This document shows positions 18,232 through 26,345 of a DNA stretch of 64,000 nucleotides, in pieces. The translations under genes were made by a program, and so were the position numbers. Each line of letters begins with the position of its first letter. Position 1 is the first letter of the stretch. Under the pieces are notes generated by a model. That model was not told the DNA's origin. It did not search any database and saw only the letters and a program-made list of their open reading frames with translations. This DNA comes from an uncultured Desulfobacter sp. (GTDB lineage: Bacteria; Desulfobacterota; Desulfobacteria; Desulfobacterales; Desulfobacteraceae): positions 310,001 to 374,000 of the forward strand of contig NZ_OY761443.1 of NCBI RefSeq assembly GCF_963664415.1, given 5' to 3'.

Positions 18232-18978
18232 TTATCCCACCCGTCTTCCCGTAACAACATTTCCGGCCAAACATCTTCCCTCTATTTTCGCAGGATTCTC
18301 TTCAAAAATAGTGCTCACAGCCTTATATCCCCCGACTTTTTTCACAACCTTCACGGCATCGTCAAGGCAAGGGGGCCTGTGCCGAATATTATGTCCGTCA
18401 GACGCCACAAAATGAGCCTGTCCCTCTTTGACCATATCCCGGGCAATCTTAAAGCAGAGCTTTCCATTTTCACCTGTCAGACTCTTTCCTGTGACCTGAA
18501 ACAAAGCATTTTCATAAATAAATTCCGGAATCATCTCCGGATGCCGCTGAATGGTCCGATTACGTTCAGGATGCGCAATAATCGGGATCACCTCCCGCTG
18601 CCGCAACTGCCGCAGCACCTCGATGATCCCCTGTTTGATAAAGATATCCGGCAGTTCAAAAAGATAGTACCTGGAACCCGCCAAAGACAGCAACTCGCCC
18701 CGATCCAGCAGGGTACAGCTATCCGGGGATATACGAATTTCCGCACCCGGCAAAACGGCAAGAGCAATCCTTTTTTCTTCAAGCACCCTGGTAAACATCT
18801 CGACAGAGACGCTCACCATCTCCTTGCTCACCTCAAAAACCCCGTTTTTGAAATGGGGGGTGGCAATGATCCGAGAGGTACCGGACCGCACAGCAGCCAA
18901 GGCCATGTCAACGGCTTTGTCCATGTTGGAAGGTCCGTCATCTATACCGGGCAATATATGGCAGTGAATATCAATCAT
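18232..18978 (-). CDS. CpsB/CapC-type PHP-domain tyrosine-protein phosphatase
   Basis: Metal-dependent phosphatase that dephosphorylates BY-kinases. The PHP metal motifs are visible in order: MIDIHCHILPGIDDGP, ATPHFKNGVF, AEIRISPD, the IIAHPERN motif and the late VASDGHNIRHRPP. At 248 residues it is full length. It is the first gene of the control/export run (phosphatase, barrel, Wza, Wzz, kinase, Wzm), so it most likely acts on the kinase at 13357-14589. Confidence 0.93.
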   Translation of the reverse strand: MIDIHCHILPGIDDGPSNMDKAVDMALAAVRSGTSRIIATPHFKNGVFEVSKEMVSVSVEMFTRVLEEKRIALAVLPGAEIRISPDSCTLLDRGELLSLAGSRYYLFELPDIFIKQGIIEVLRQLRQREVIPIIAHPERNRTIQRHPEMIPEFIYENALFQVTGKSLTGENGKLCFKIARDMVKEGQAHFVASDGHNIRHRPPCLDDAVKVVKKVGGYKAVSTIFEENPAKIEGRCLAGNVVTGRRVG

Positions 18979-19323
18979 ATTTGTTGAGCAAATGCTTTTC
19001 AGAACGGCACCACACGGACCCCATTCATATCCGTCTCCTGATTATATATAATAATGGTTTTGTACTCTCTGCAAGACCTGTATATATTTGTCCTGAAACC
19101 CTGCTGCACGCCGCTTAAAAACCCACCTCGGATAAAGCCCTTCATACGGCTTATCCCAGTGTTTATTGTGAGATAATAAAAATTTTCCCATATCATACAG
19201 CACTATTTTCTATCATATCTCATAACATAATGCGAGCAGGCCATTAACGGCCGCTTCATTTTGCCGACAATCACTCTTTGTTGTGTGCTGAGCATAGTGT
19301 TAAGAAACGGCCTTGGTAATATT

Positions 19324-19440
19324 TTAGGCCATACGAATCTCCGGTAGGTTGGGTTGAGGAACGAAACCCAACATTGATAAGTTGTTGGGTTTCACTTGGT
19401 TTAACCCAACCTACGCTACGCCCGATGTTATAACCAATCC
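19324..19440. repeat. Dispersed palindromic repeat, copy 1
   Basis: Contains GGTAGGTTGGGTTGAGGAA... and its near inverted partner ending AACCCAACCTAC, flanked by ATACGAATCTCCGG and CCGATGTTATAACCAA. Two further copies are at 20584-20690 and 23395-23510. The transcript would fold to a long hairpin. The minus-strand frame through it yields the WVKPSETQQL-type artefact seen in many genomes; it is not a gene. Confidence 0.85.
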
Positions 19441-19470
19441 CTGAGAAACCAGGTTGGCCCATGGCCGTTA

Positions 19471-20244
19471 TTACGAAATTGAGCCCAAAATTTGAGGATT
19501 GAGAAGATCCATATTATCATCGTTCATCGCCATGGCGAACACGTTGTGGCGGCTTAAGAATGTAACAGACTGATCGGACAGATATAAAGACGCAAATACA
19601 GGAATAATCCTCCGGCTTCCAGCTTCCGGAAACCAGGCGGCAAGTTCAGGGACACCATCAACGAATTTTTGAATATATTCCGTCCGCGGCGTGGCTTTTG
19701 TTTCCACAACAAAAAAATAATTGTTATCTGCCGCAACCACATCAAACTCTTTGATTTTATCGCCGCCGGGTTTTTTTTTGGTCAAACGGACTGCAAAAAA
19801 ATCAAATCCATCGGATTTAAAATAAGTACGGGCAATTCCGCCTAAAGAGGGTGCGACAATATCCTCTACCACTGTTCCCATCTTATTGGCCAACTCGCCC
19901 CATTTCTTGTTCATGCTTTTTCTATCAGCAATGGACTGGTCTTTAAAAGATTGCATGTCATCCTTGAATCCACGCATCTCATCTTTGAAATCCCCCATTT
20001 CATCCTTGAATCCACGCATCTCATCTTTGAAATCCCCCATTTCATCCTTGAATTCACGCATCTCATCTTTAAAATCCCCCATTTCATCCTTGAACCCACG
20101 CATCTCATCTTTAAATTGACGCATCTCTACAGAAAGTGCAGAAATATTTTTCTCAAGACGAGTCAGACTGGTATTTGTGGTAACAATAAATTGCCCCAGA
20201 ACCGATTCAAGGTATTCAAATTTTTCTTCAACAACGGCTTCCAT
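19471..20244 (-). CDS. Coiled-coil protein with C-terminal nuclease-like (DUF3782/PD-(D/E)XK-like) domain
   Basis: The first half is a long coiled coil with about eleven near-identical seven-residue units of the pattern FKDEM-x-x, encoded by a DNA tandem repeat. The second half has KIKEFDVVAADNNYFFVVETK, whose D...E-x-K spacing fits a PD-(D/E)XK nuclease fold, and is like proteins annotated DUF3782. No partner gene is apparent; palindromic repeats lie on both sides. Role unknown; a DNA-processing or defence role is only a guess. Repeat number may vary between strains. Confidence 0.7.
   Translation of the reverse strand: MEAVVEEKFEYLESVLGQFIVTTNTSLTRLEKNISALSVEMRQFKDEMRGFKDEMGDFKDEMREFKDEMGDFKDEMRGFKDEMGDFKDEMRGFKDDMQSFKDQSIADRKSMNKKWGELANKMGTVVEDIVAPSLGGIARTYFKSDGFDFFAVRLTKKKPGGDKIKEFDVVAADNNYFFVVETKATPRTEYIQKFVDGVPELAAWFPEAGSRRIIPVFASLYLSDQSVTFLSRHNVFAMAMNDDNMDLLNPQILGSIS
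19958..20125. repeat. 42-bp tandem repeat, four copies, inside the coiled-coil gene
   Basis: Units start at 19958, 20000, 20042 and 20084, each beginning TCATCCTTGAA and differing by a few bases. Each encodes two heptads, so copy-number change keeps the frame. Confidence 0.92.
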
Positions 20245-20583
20245 CTGAATTCCCCCTTAAATTTTTATAAGAAAGTTTCAATAAGTTGTTGAATTACTTT
20301 CTTGTTTCGTTGTGGGCTATGCATAGCAGGTGATATGTCAAGTGTCAGCCCATGGCTGTTATTCTCAATAAAACCCCTTAGAGGTTGGTAAGCGCTATAC
20401 GGGTCTTATTCTCCGGCACTGCCATGATTAAATTTTATCCGGGTCTGCATTTTCAGTCAAGATAGATATTTTTACTTCATATTTCTAAGGCCGCATCATC
20501 AAAATTACAACCACGTTTTGCGGACAATTACTTTTTTGTTGTGGGTTGAGCCTATATGTTGAAAAACGGCCTTAGTCATATCT

Positions 20584-20690
20584 TAGGCCATACGAATCTC
20601 CGGTAGGTTGGGTTGAGGAACGAAACCCAACGTTGATAAGTTGTTTAGTTTCACTTGGTTCAACCCAGGCTACGCTGCAGCCCAATTCTC
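20584..20690. repeat. Dispersed palindromic repeat, copy 2
   Basis: Same core as the copy at 19324-19440 (GGTAGGTTGGGTTGAGGAA then the inverted partner), slightly degraded on the right arm (AACCCAGGCTACGCT). Its right end contains the stop codon of the vapC gene at 20670. Confidence 0.8.
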
Positions 20691-21071
20691 AAATTGTAAT
20701 CCACTTACACGGCTGAATCCTCTTGTATTGTTCGTTACAAGCACCAGGTCCCTGCTGACGGCATGTGCAGCTATTAATAGATCGTTACCGCCGATAATCA
20801 TCCCTCTTTTTTCAAGATCTGAACGGATATTTCCATAGTGAATGGCGGCATCCTTATCAAAAGGAATCACTTCAATAATTTCACTCAAAGCTTCCAAACG
20901 TCGTATATTATCTTCCACATAGTTACTTTTTTTTGCACCATTCATCAACTCTGCAAATGTGATTGATGACATTAATACCATTCCCGCTTGTAGAGATTGA
21001 AGATGTTTTAACACCTGAGCAGGCTTGCGTTTGATGGTATAAATGCAAATATCAGTATCCAGCATATACAT
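20670..21071 (-). CDS. vapC: VapC-type PIN-domain toxin
   Basis: Ribonuclease toxin of 133 residues. PIN acidic residues are visible: the D in MYMLDTDICIY, the E in SSITFAELMNG, the D in GGNDLLIAAHA, and the VTNN segment before FSRVSGLQFENW. The start shares one base with the stop of the antitoxin gene (TAATG), so the pair is translationally coupled. Length and motifs suggest an intact toxin. Its last codons lie in a dispersed palindromic repeat. Confidence 0.92.
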   Translation of the reverse strand: MYMLDTDICIYTIKRKPAQVLKHLQSLQAGMVLMSSITFAELMNGAKKSNYVEDNIRRLEALSEIIEVIPFDKDAAIHYGNIRSDLEKRGMIIGGNDLLIAAHAVSRDLVLVTNNTRGFSRVSGLQFENWAAA

Positions 21072-21301
21072 TATAAAGGCTCTCTATCCTGAACAGAAGG
21101 CTGGCATCGCCCATCTACCATAAAGTCATCCGACATTTCGGTCAGCAATTCAAAAGCTTTTGATAAATTTTTCGGCTTACGTTTTAACACGATCTCATCC
21201 CCTCTGCGAAAAATCTGCACCTCCGATACATCGAATTGATATGCTTTCGGCAGTCTCACAGCTTGAGAATTGCCATTTTTAAATATTTTTGCGGTTTCCA
21301 T
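21071..21301 (-). CDS. vapB: VapB-type AbrB-fold antitoxin
   Basis: Antitoxin of 76 residues with the swapped-hairpin AbrB/SpoVT DNA-binding N terminus: METAKIFKNGNSQAVRLPKAY, then VQIFRRGDEIVLK. The C-terminal part would bind the VapC toxin encoded next. ATG 21299-21301 is preceded by GGAGTGG. Expected to repress its own promoter together with VapC. The upstream in-frame start at 21349 is unlikely. Confidence 0.9.
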   Translation of the reverse strand: METAKIFKNGNSQAVRLPKAYQFDVSEVQIFRRGDEIVLKRKPKNLSKAFELLTEMSDDFMVDGRCQPSVQDREPL

Positions 21302-21450
21302 ATCCACTCCTTTACTGTTCAATGTACATACATTATATATATACATCATAAGACTGTCAACGTAAAGGACAGGATTTCAGGGTACAGTATTGGTTACATG
21401 CGATATTTCCAATCATCAGGACGACGCCTGAGATTCATAACAGCCAAAAT

Positions 21451-21684
21451 CTAACATTCATTATCCTGTTTACTATAAATAATACCATAGGGAAATCTTC
21501 TTGTCATACACCGACGAATATCCCCTTCTAAAGTTACCCATGCTTTTGGATTATTAATGATTCTTTTAATTGCTGAATAGACCTCTATAGAAAAATCATA
21601 TCCAAGACCATTTTGACATTCCTCATAATAGTTTATTGCCTCTTCAAATTCCAATTCAGCGTCCGGATGAAACGTGTATTTCAT
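21451..21684 (-). CDS. ParE/RelE-type toxin, probably shortened by an in-frame TAG
   Basis: 77 residues beginning MKYTFHPDAELEFEEAINYY, typical of ParE toxins, up to RRFPYGIIYSKQDNEC. The frame then meets TAG (21451-21453), but beyond it continues with ILAVMNLRRRPDDWKYRM and a TAA at 21394-21396. That continuation is exactly the usual ParE C terminus, so the TAG looks like a nonsense mutation in a gene that was 21394-21684. The toxin may be inactive. The start overlaps the antitoxin stop by four bases. Confidence 0.8.
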   Translation of the reverse strand: MKYTFHPDAELEFEEAINYYEECQNGLGYDFSIEVYSAIKRIINNPKAWVTLEGDIRRCMTRRFPYGIIYSKQDNEC

Positions 21685-21908
21685 TTTTCAAATCGTTTCC
21701 AGATTTTGCTAAAGACTTCATCTCCAGGAACACCTTTAACCTCTCCGGATTTAAGCTCGTTTAACCTTTTTTTTGAGACTTCTAACCATTTACGGTCAAT
21801 ATCTGAATCAATTGGGTTCATGCTTTGTATAAGCGAGTCGATTATATATGTTCGATCTTCGATAGGTAATAGAAGAACTTCTTCAATTAATTCCTGTTTT
21901 GATAACAT
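21681..21908 (-). CDS. Addiction-module antitoxin (ParD-like, TIGR02574 type)
   Basis: 75-residue helical protein: LIEEVLLLPIEDRTYIIDSL then WLEVSKKRLNELKSGEVKGVPGDEVF. This matches the small addiction-module component family that precedes ParE-type toxins. It is translationally coupled to the ParE gene (ATGA overlap). If the toxin is truncated, the antitoxin may be persisting without a target. Confidence 0.85.
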   Translation of the reverse strand: MLSKQELIEEVLLLPIEDRTYIIDSLIQSMNPIDSDIDRKWLEVSKKRLNELKSGEVKGVPGDEVFSKIWKRFEK

Positions 21909-22001
21909 AATGACCCTCTCAGGTTATTTAAAATAAAAGTAGTTATAAAATTACTTTATTGCCACTCCATGCTGTTGTCAAATGAAAAGAGGCCCTTGGT
22001 T

Positions 22002-22022
22002 AAAAGCCCCTTTGGGGCATCA
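22002..22022 (-). terminator. Short hairpin terminator after the VanZ gene pair
   Basis: On the minus strand GATGCCCCAAAGGGGCTTTTAA forms a five-pair GC stem with a three-base loop and a T run. It lies about 75 bases after the small gene at 22097-22225, a fitting place to end the polysaccharide transcript. Short stem, so moderate confidence. Confidence 0.5.
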
Positions 22023-22096
22023 AAAAGTAAACGGCAAGCCCTTTTTTGCCCGTATTTCAAACAGCATTATACTTAAAAAACAATAGCTTAATAGGG

Positions 22097-22225
22097 TCAT
22101 ACCACGCTAACATTTTCAATCCGATTTCCAACAGTGCTCTCCGTTACTGTACCTGAACATGACACATACACGCCGATAACAGCAAGAATAAGCAGAATGA
22201 GAATAATGCAAAAATCTTTTTTCAT
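22097..22225 (-). CDS. Small membrane or exported peptide, 42 residues
   Basis: ATG 22223-22225 follows the VanZ stop by five bases and is preceded by GAGG at good distance, so translation is plausible and coupled. The product starts MKKDFCIILILLILAVIGVY, a lysine-led hydrophobic helix, followed by a short polar tail with a cysteine at residue 23. The cysteine is not in a clear lipobox. I do not recognise the family. It could be a single-span membrane peptide. Confidence 0.5.
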   Translation of the reverse strand: MKKDFCIILILLILAVIGVYVSCSGTVTESTVGNRIENVSVV

Positions 22226-22230
22226 CTCTA

Positions 22231-23259
22231 TTACCTTTTTTTTATATTCTTATTTAAATAACCACTTATAAGACAGATCATTATCCCAAGTGCTCCTCCA
22301 GCCATATCAATAAAAAAGTCCCCCAACGACGCTGTGCGCCCCCCAATGAACATCTGGGCAAACTCAGTCCCGGCAGCAACCATAATCACATAAACCGGAA
22401 TACAAAAAACCGACTCATGGTTCATCAGTAAGGTCATTACGCAACTGAACAGGGCAAAAAAGCAGAAATGTCCAACCTTGTCCGGCTTCCACAAAAGTTC
22501 CTGCTTATCCAAAGGCAAAACTGTTTCCTTAACAGCTTCAGCGCCTATTTTAACATCCTTGATCATCTGATTCTTTAAACCCACCGGCATTGTAGTACCG
22601 ATAATTATGCCGGCAAATGCCAGTCCCATTAAAACCCGCAATGCTCTATTATCCCGGACCCGGACCAGAAAAGACCCCATAACAAGCAAACCAAACACTG
22701 CCCAGATAAAAAGCACCACCCTGGCCGTCCAAGTATAGACCGAGTTTACAGCCACAGGGACAAGAGAGATATTTTTTACCTCAAAACGGCCTGTACATCT
22801 ACTCATCTGGGCAACCATTTGCAGTTTTTCAGTCAAAAGGCTGACGGTAAAAACATCGTCAAACCGCTTCCACTTTAAGCTCCCTTCAATGACTGCTAAA
22901 CTATGGTGAAAATCCCAGCGGTCTTTTTTCCCGTCATTTTGCACCAGCAGCAATCTTGCCCGATTCCAGGGTTTAAGCCCCGGTGTTACCTTTTCACTGC
23001 TGATGTCTGCACAAAGACGCAACAGCATTCCCGGCTTAAATCCGGCCACGTTCTGGTAAATACTTATGCTTTTTAAAGGATCTTTGGATTCAATGGAAAG
23101 AATCCCATTTTGAATAATACCCTGATAACGATCCTGGGCCCGAACCTGCCATTGACCTGAAAGCATGTCCGGCCCAATTGCGGTGTATTGCTCAATCCAT
23201 TTATGGCAAAAAAGTGTGACAAGGGTTAAAAAAACAAAACCAACAAAATGGACTTTCAT
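22231..23259 (-). CDS. VanZ-like membrane protein with periplasmic N-terminal domain
   Basis: 342 residues. One N-terminal hydrophobic helix, then about 140 residues rich in beta strands (a possible carbohydrate-binding-like domain, about 30-170), then a C-terminal VanZ-like bundle of about five helices with WKPDKVGHFCFFALFS and the GTEFAQMFIGGRTASLGDFFIDMAGG motif. VanZ-like proteins often accompany exosortase and polysaccharide loci; their reaction is not established. It follows the priming transferase gene after one palindromic repeat. Confidence 0.78.
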   Translation of the reverse strand: MKVHFVGFVFLTLVTLFCHKWIEQYTAIGPDMLSGQWQVRAQDRYQGIIQNGILSIESKDPLKSISIYQNVAGFKPGMLLRLCADISSEKVTPGLKPWNRARLLLVQNDGKKDRWDFHHSLAVIEGSLKWKRFDDVFTVSLLTEKLQMVAQMSRCTGRFEVKNISLVPVAVNSVYTWTARVVLFIWAVFGLLVMGSFLVRVRDNRALRVLMGLAFAGIIIGTTMPVGLKNQMIKDVKIGAEAVKETVLPLDKQELLWKPDKVGHFCFFALFSCVMTLLMNHESVFCIPVYVIMVAAGTEFAQMFIGGRTASLGDFFIDMAGGALGIMICLISGYLNKNIKKR

Positions 23260-23394
23260 GAATGGAAAGACACGATCATGAGTTAGCGTCTGAACAAAAC
23301 CCTGGCAATTTTGTCGAGTACAAGGCGGGCGTAAATTTTAACCGAAGCAATACATAGCGTATTTCGAGAATTAAAATTTAGGCTGTGATCATAT

Positions 23395-23510
23395 TTTAAG
23401 CCATACGAATTTCCGGTAGGTTGGGTTGAGGAACGAAACCCAACGCAGATAAGTTGTTGGGTTTCACTTCGTTCAACCCAACCTACACTGTGGCCGATGT
23501 TATGACCAAG
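23395..23510. repeat. Dispersed palindromic repeat, copy 3
   Basis: Third copy of the element at 19324-19440 and 20584-20690, with the best matched arms (GGTAGGTTGGGTTGAGGAA and TTCGTTCAACCCAACCTAC) around GATAAGTTGTTGGG. Lies in the gap between VanZ and the priming transferase. Confidence 0.85.
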
Positions 23511-23543
23511 CCCAAAATTTCCAGGTTTTCGGCCGGGCACGAA

Positions 23544-24986
23544 CTACCTGCCGGAACGGGTCAACACAGCCCGGGCCGTAAGAAACAAAATTTTGAGATC
23601 ATTAAACAAAGACCAGGTGTCAATATACTTTAAATCCAGCTTCATCCATTCGTCAAAACTTAAATCATTCCGATTGGGCGCAATCTGCCACAAACAGGTC
23701 ATACCCGGTTTCATGGACAGGCGCCGCCTGTGCCACACTGAATATTCATCCACTTCCTTGGGAATAGGAGGTCTTGGACCGACCAGACACATCTCTCCCT
23801 TGATCACATTAAACAACTGGGGCAATTCATCCAATGATGTTTTACGCAAAAAATGACCAACCCCGGGAATAATACGCGGATCATCCTTGATCTTAAAAAC
23901 CGGCCCATCCATCTCATTTTCATCTTCAATCTCTTTGCGGATCTCATCTGCGTTATTTACCATGGTCCGAAACTTGTAAAGTTTGAATCTACGGCCATTC
24001 AAACCCAGCCGTTCCTGGGAATAAAAAACAGGCCCATCAGATGCCCGTTTAATGGCAACGGCGATTGCGATAAACACCGGCAGCAGTAAAAAGGTCAAAA
24101 TCAGTGCCCCCAGGTAACCGAAAACAATTTTAAGCAGGATCTGCCCTTCATTCCTGGGCGTGGACTGCAATGCCATATTGTACACACCGAGAAAAGATTC
24201 GAACTGGATGGTGGCAACATGCGGCCGGTACATCAAATAATGAATCTCCCAGTCGGGTATGATCCGAACCTTAATGCCCATATCTTCCGCCAACGCCAGA
24301 TACCGATCCCCCTTTTGAATTTTCTTCAAAGGCATGGCAAAAATAAGTTCATCAACAATGTTATGCCTTAAAAAATCTTCCATATCCCGAACCAGGCCGA
24401 TCACTTTATGCCCGTTTTCCACTGCCTGTCCGACCAGATCGGCTTCAACATCAAAACAGCCGATCACCCGATATCCGGATGATTTATATTTTTCAATAGC
24501 CTTAATAACTTCCTTGGCCCGCTCCTTACTGCCAACAATTAGAACACTGCGCGTATTGAACCCATCTGTTCGAAGCCTCTCCAGAGCCTTGAACACTATG
24601 AATTTGGACAAAGTCAAAAGACTGATATTTAAAATGAGGAAGATCGTCATCAAGAGACGGCTTACCCCATGGATGTGCATGACATACATGGCAATGCTGA
24701 CCAGAATCATCCCCATCAGACTTGACTTTACAACAGTCGTGAAAAAATCCCAGAAAGGCCTTTCTCTGTACGACATATACATCCCCATCCACTTGAAAGC
24801 CACATACCATGAAATTATGATAATCAACAGTATCAGATAATAATTAGGCTGAGTGGATAAACCGCCCAATTGGATCAAAGAAAGATATTTTTTTATATAA
24901 TAGGCGGCAATAAATGAAAAGGCCGTGATTGTGATATCAAGGATCTTCTGAAGATCCAGTGTTAATGAACCGTGCTCTTTAAGCAT
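23544..24986 (-). CDS. Undecaprenyl-phosphate sugar phosphotransferase (WbaP-like priming enzyme)
   Basis: Polyprenyl-phosphate glycosyl-1-phosphate transferase that starts the lipid-linked repeat unit at the inner membrane. About five N-terminal helices, a Rossmann-like middle (VLIVGSKERAKEVIK, then RVIGCFDVEADLVG) and a C-terminal bacterial sugar transferase domain with FYSQERLGLNGRRFKLYKFR, KTSLDELPQLFNVIKGEM, LVGPRPP and KPGMTCLWQI. Length 480 is standard. It overlaps the upstream nucleotidyltransferase gene by eight bases. The sugar (glucose, galactose or other) cannot be told from sequence. Confidence 0.93.
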   Translation of the reverse strand: MLKEHGSLTLDLQKILDITITAFSFIAAYYIKKYLSLIQLGGLSTQPNYYLILLIIIISWYVAFKWMGMYMSYRERPFWDFFTTVVKSSLMGMILVSIAMYVMHIHGVSRLLMTIFLILNISLLTLSKFIVFKALERLRTDGFNTRSVLIVGSKERAKEVIKAIEKYKSSGYRVIGCFDVEADLVGQAVENGHKVIGLVRDMEDFLRHNIVDELIFAMPLKKIQKGDRYLALAEDMGIKVRIIPDWEIHYLMYRPHVATIQFESFLGVYNMALQSTPRNEGQILLKIVFGYLGALILTFLLLPVFIAIAVAIKRASDGPVFYSQERLGLNGRRFKLYKFRTMVNNADEIRKEIEDENEMDGPVFKIKDDPRIIPGVGHFLRKTSLDELPQLFNVIKGEMCLVGPRPPIPKEVDEYSVWHRRRLSMKPGMTCLWQIAPNRNDLSFDEWMKLDLKYIDTWSLFNDLKILFLTARAVLTRSGR

Positions 24987-26133
24987 TTTTTCTCCTATCT
25001 TCTGAATTAAAAATCAACAGAATAGGATTTAAAATATAGTATAAATATACAGAGCTCGATGAGGCAGGCAAGTTGTATCTCAAGCGTAATTCTCCGATTG
25101 ACGGAAAAAGCCTGCCCAAAAAAATTCTCACAACTGTTTTTGTTTCAATAAGTATCACCGTATAGACCATCATCTTGAGATGCTTCCGGCTCACCCCGGA
25201 AAAGATGCCTGAAAAGATGAGACGCCTGAGTAGCGGATACCCCCGAGTTCGTTGTCTTGATACTACATCAGGCAAGGAAGTCCCCAACAAATCATTTAAA
25301 ATATTTAAAGTGGCGAGAACGAGTTTTTTCATCCCAAACCCGTCTGCTGTCCGGATTAAGCCCCCCCAGTTGATTTGGTCAAAATTTTTTTCAATCAGGG
25401 CGCTAAGCAAAACAAAAAAACGCAAGGGATAAAAGCAATGGTCAAACAACCTGAAGATCTGATACAGAATATTGTTCTCAATGGTTAAATCCATTATACG
25501 TTCTCCCTCCCACTCAACAGGAAGGGCTGATTTCCACCAGAATTCTTCCGGTATGGAAAAATAACGCTTCACAAGGTTCCAGTGAACTTCAAGGGTCATC
25601 CGTCTTTTAAAAATAAGATGGTAGTGGCTGTCCAAAAGGTCTTCCTGAGAAAATTCTTCCACCGGCGTGTAACCGCATTCAAATTCAAGTATTCTTTTAA
25701 TTTTTTCAAGAAGGTTTAATGGGACCAGCAGGTCAATATCACTTGAAGGGTAAACCCCGAAATCCCGGAATATTTTATCCGAAGCATAAACACCTTTTAA
25801 GGGGATGACTGGAATATCGTGAACTGATAAGGATTTCAGCACCACCAGAGTTTCCTTAAGGGCCTCCATATTGTTCAGGGCCGCTTCCTGGTAGACCGGC
25901 TCTAACTTATCCTTTATCTCTTTTAGATCTAACGCTAAAAGTTTGACGTTTCTGTAAACAAACCCGGCAACTTCACATTCCAATGCGAGGCGGCAGACCT
26001 CGTTTAAATCAATCTGCCTTTTATCCTGTATAATTTTTTGGATTTCTTCCTGCCGGCAATCTGAACAAAACGGCGATGACAGAAGTAAGACAAGTTTCTG
26101 CTCATTTGATATGGTTAAACTCCGATATTTCAA
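24979..26133 (-). CDS. Nucleotidyltransferase-fold protein (NTP_transf_5 type)
   Basis: 384 residues of the uncharacterised nucleotidyltransferase family common in polysaccharide and exosortase loci. The core is IPVIPLKGVYASDKIF followed by PSSDIDLLVP (the D-x-D pair) and HYHLIFKRRMTLEVHWNL. Starts at TTG 26131-26133, which overlaps the stop of the upstream glycosyltransferase remnant; no ATG is available before residue 90, so the TTG start is likely. It overlaps the priming transferase gene, indicating co-translation. Biochemical role unknown. Confidence 0.78.
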   Translation of the reverse strand: MKYRSLTISNEQKLVLLLSSPFCSDCRQEEIQKIIQDKRQIDLNEVCRLALECEVAGFVYRNVKLLALDLKEIKDKLEPVYQEAALNNMEALKETLVVLKSLSVHDIPVIPLKGVYASDKIFRDFGVYPSSDIDLLVPLNLLEKIKRILEFECGYTPVEEFSQEDLLDSHYHLIFKRRMTLEVHWNLVKRYFSIPEEFWWKSALPVEWEGERIMDLTIENNILYQIFRLFDHCFYPLRFFVLLSALIEKNFDQINWGGLIRTADGFGMKKLVLATLNILNDLLGTSLPDVVSRQRTRGYPLLRRLIFSGIFSGVSRKHLKMMVYTVILIETKTVVRIFLGRLFPSIGELRLRYNLPASSSSVYLYYILNPILLIFNSEDRRKNA

Positions 26134-26318
26134 TTCGCGTATTCACACAGCAACCGTTCATAGGCCCCGTGAACCTTATCTTCCGTAAATTGCTCAAGAT
26201 AGCACCTCTTGCTTGCAACCCTCATTTCTATAATCCGATCGTTATTATGAACAAGTTCTATAATCTGCCTTTCACACACCTGTTCGTCGGAAAAAACCAA
26301 AACCCATTTACAGGTCAC
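26130..26318 (-). pseudogene. C-terminal remnant of a family-4 glycosyltransferase
   Basis: About 60 codons reading IIELVHNNDRIIEMRVASKR, then CYLEQFTEDKVHGAYERLL. This is the usual last helix pair of GT4 enzymes (…asKRcyleqFtedkv…yerLL), but no N-terminal or nucleotide-binding part exists upstream, where the next gene ends at 26346. It looks like the tail of a deleted gene that may still be translated to start the next gene. Confidence 0.6.
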
Positions 26319-26345
26319 TCTTTTTTTTACCCTAACAATATTGGG

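Noticed and set aside
19271..19462. Open frame with a WVKPSETQQL-like product (also at 23283-23540)
   Set aside because: Both fall on the dispersed palindromic repeat; coding look is an artefact of the repeat.
19958..20125. Regular repeats that might suggest a CRISPR array
   Set aside because: Units are head-to-tail with no spacers and lie in frame inside a coding gene.
21451..21453. TAG in the ParE gene as pyrrolysine
   Set aside because: Pyrrolysine is almost confined to methylamine methyltransferases; a nonsense change is simpler.
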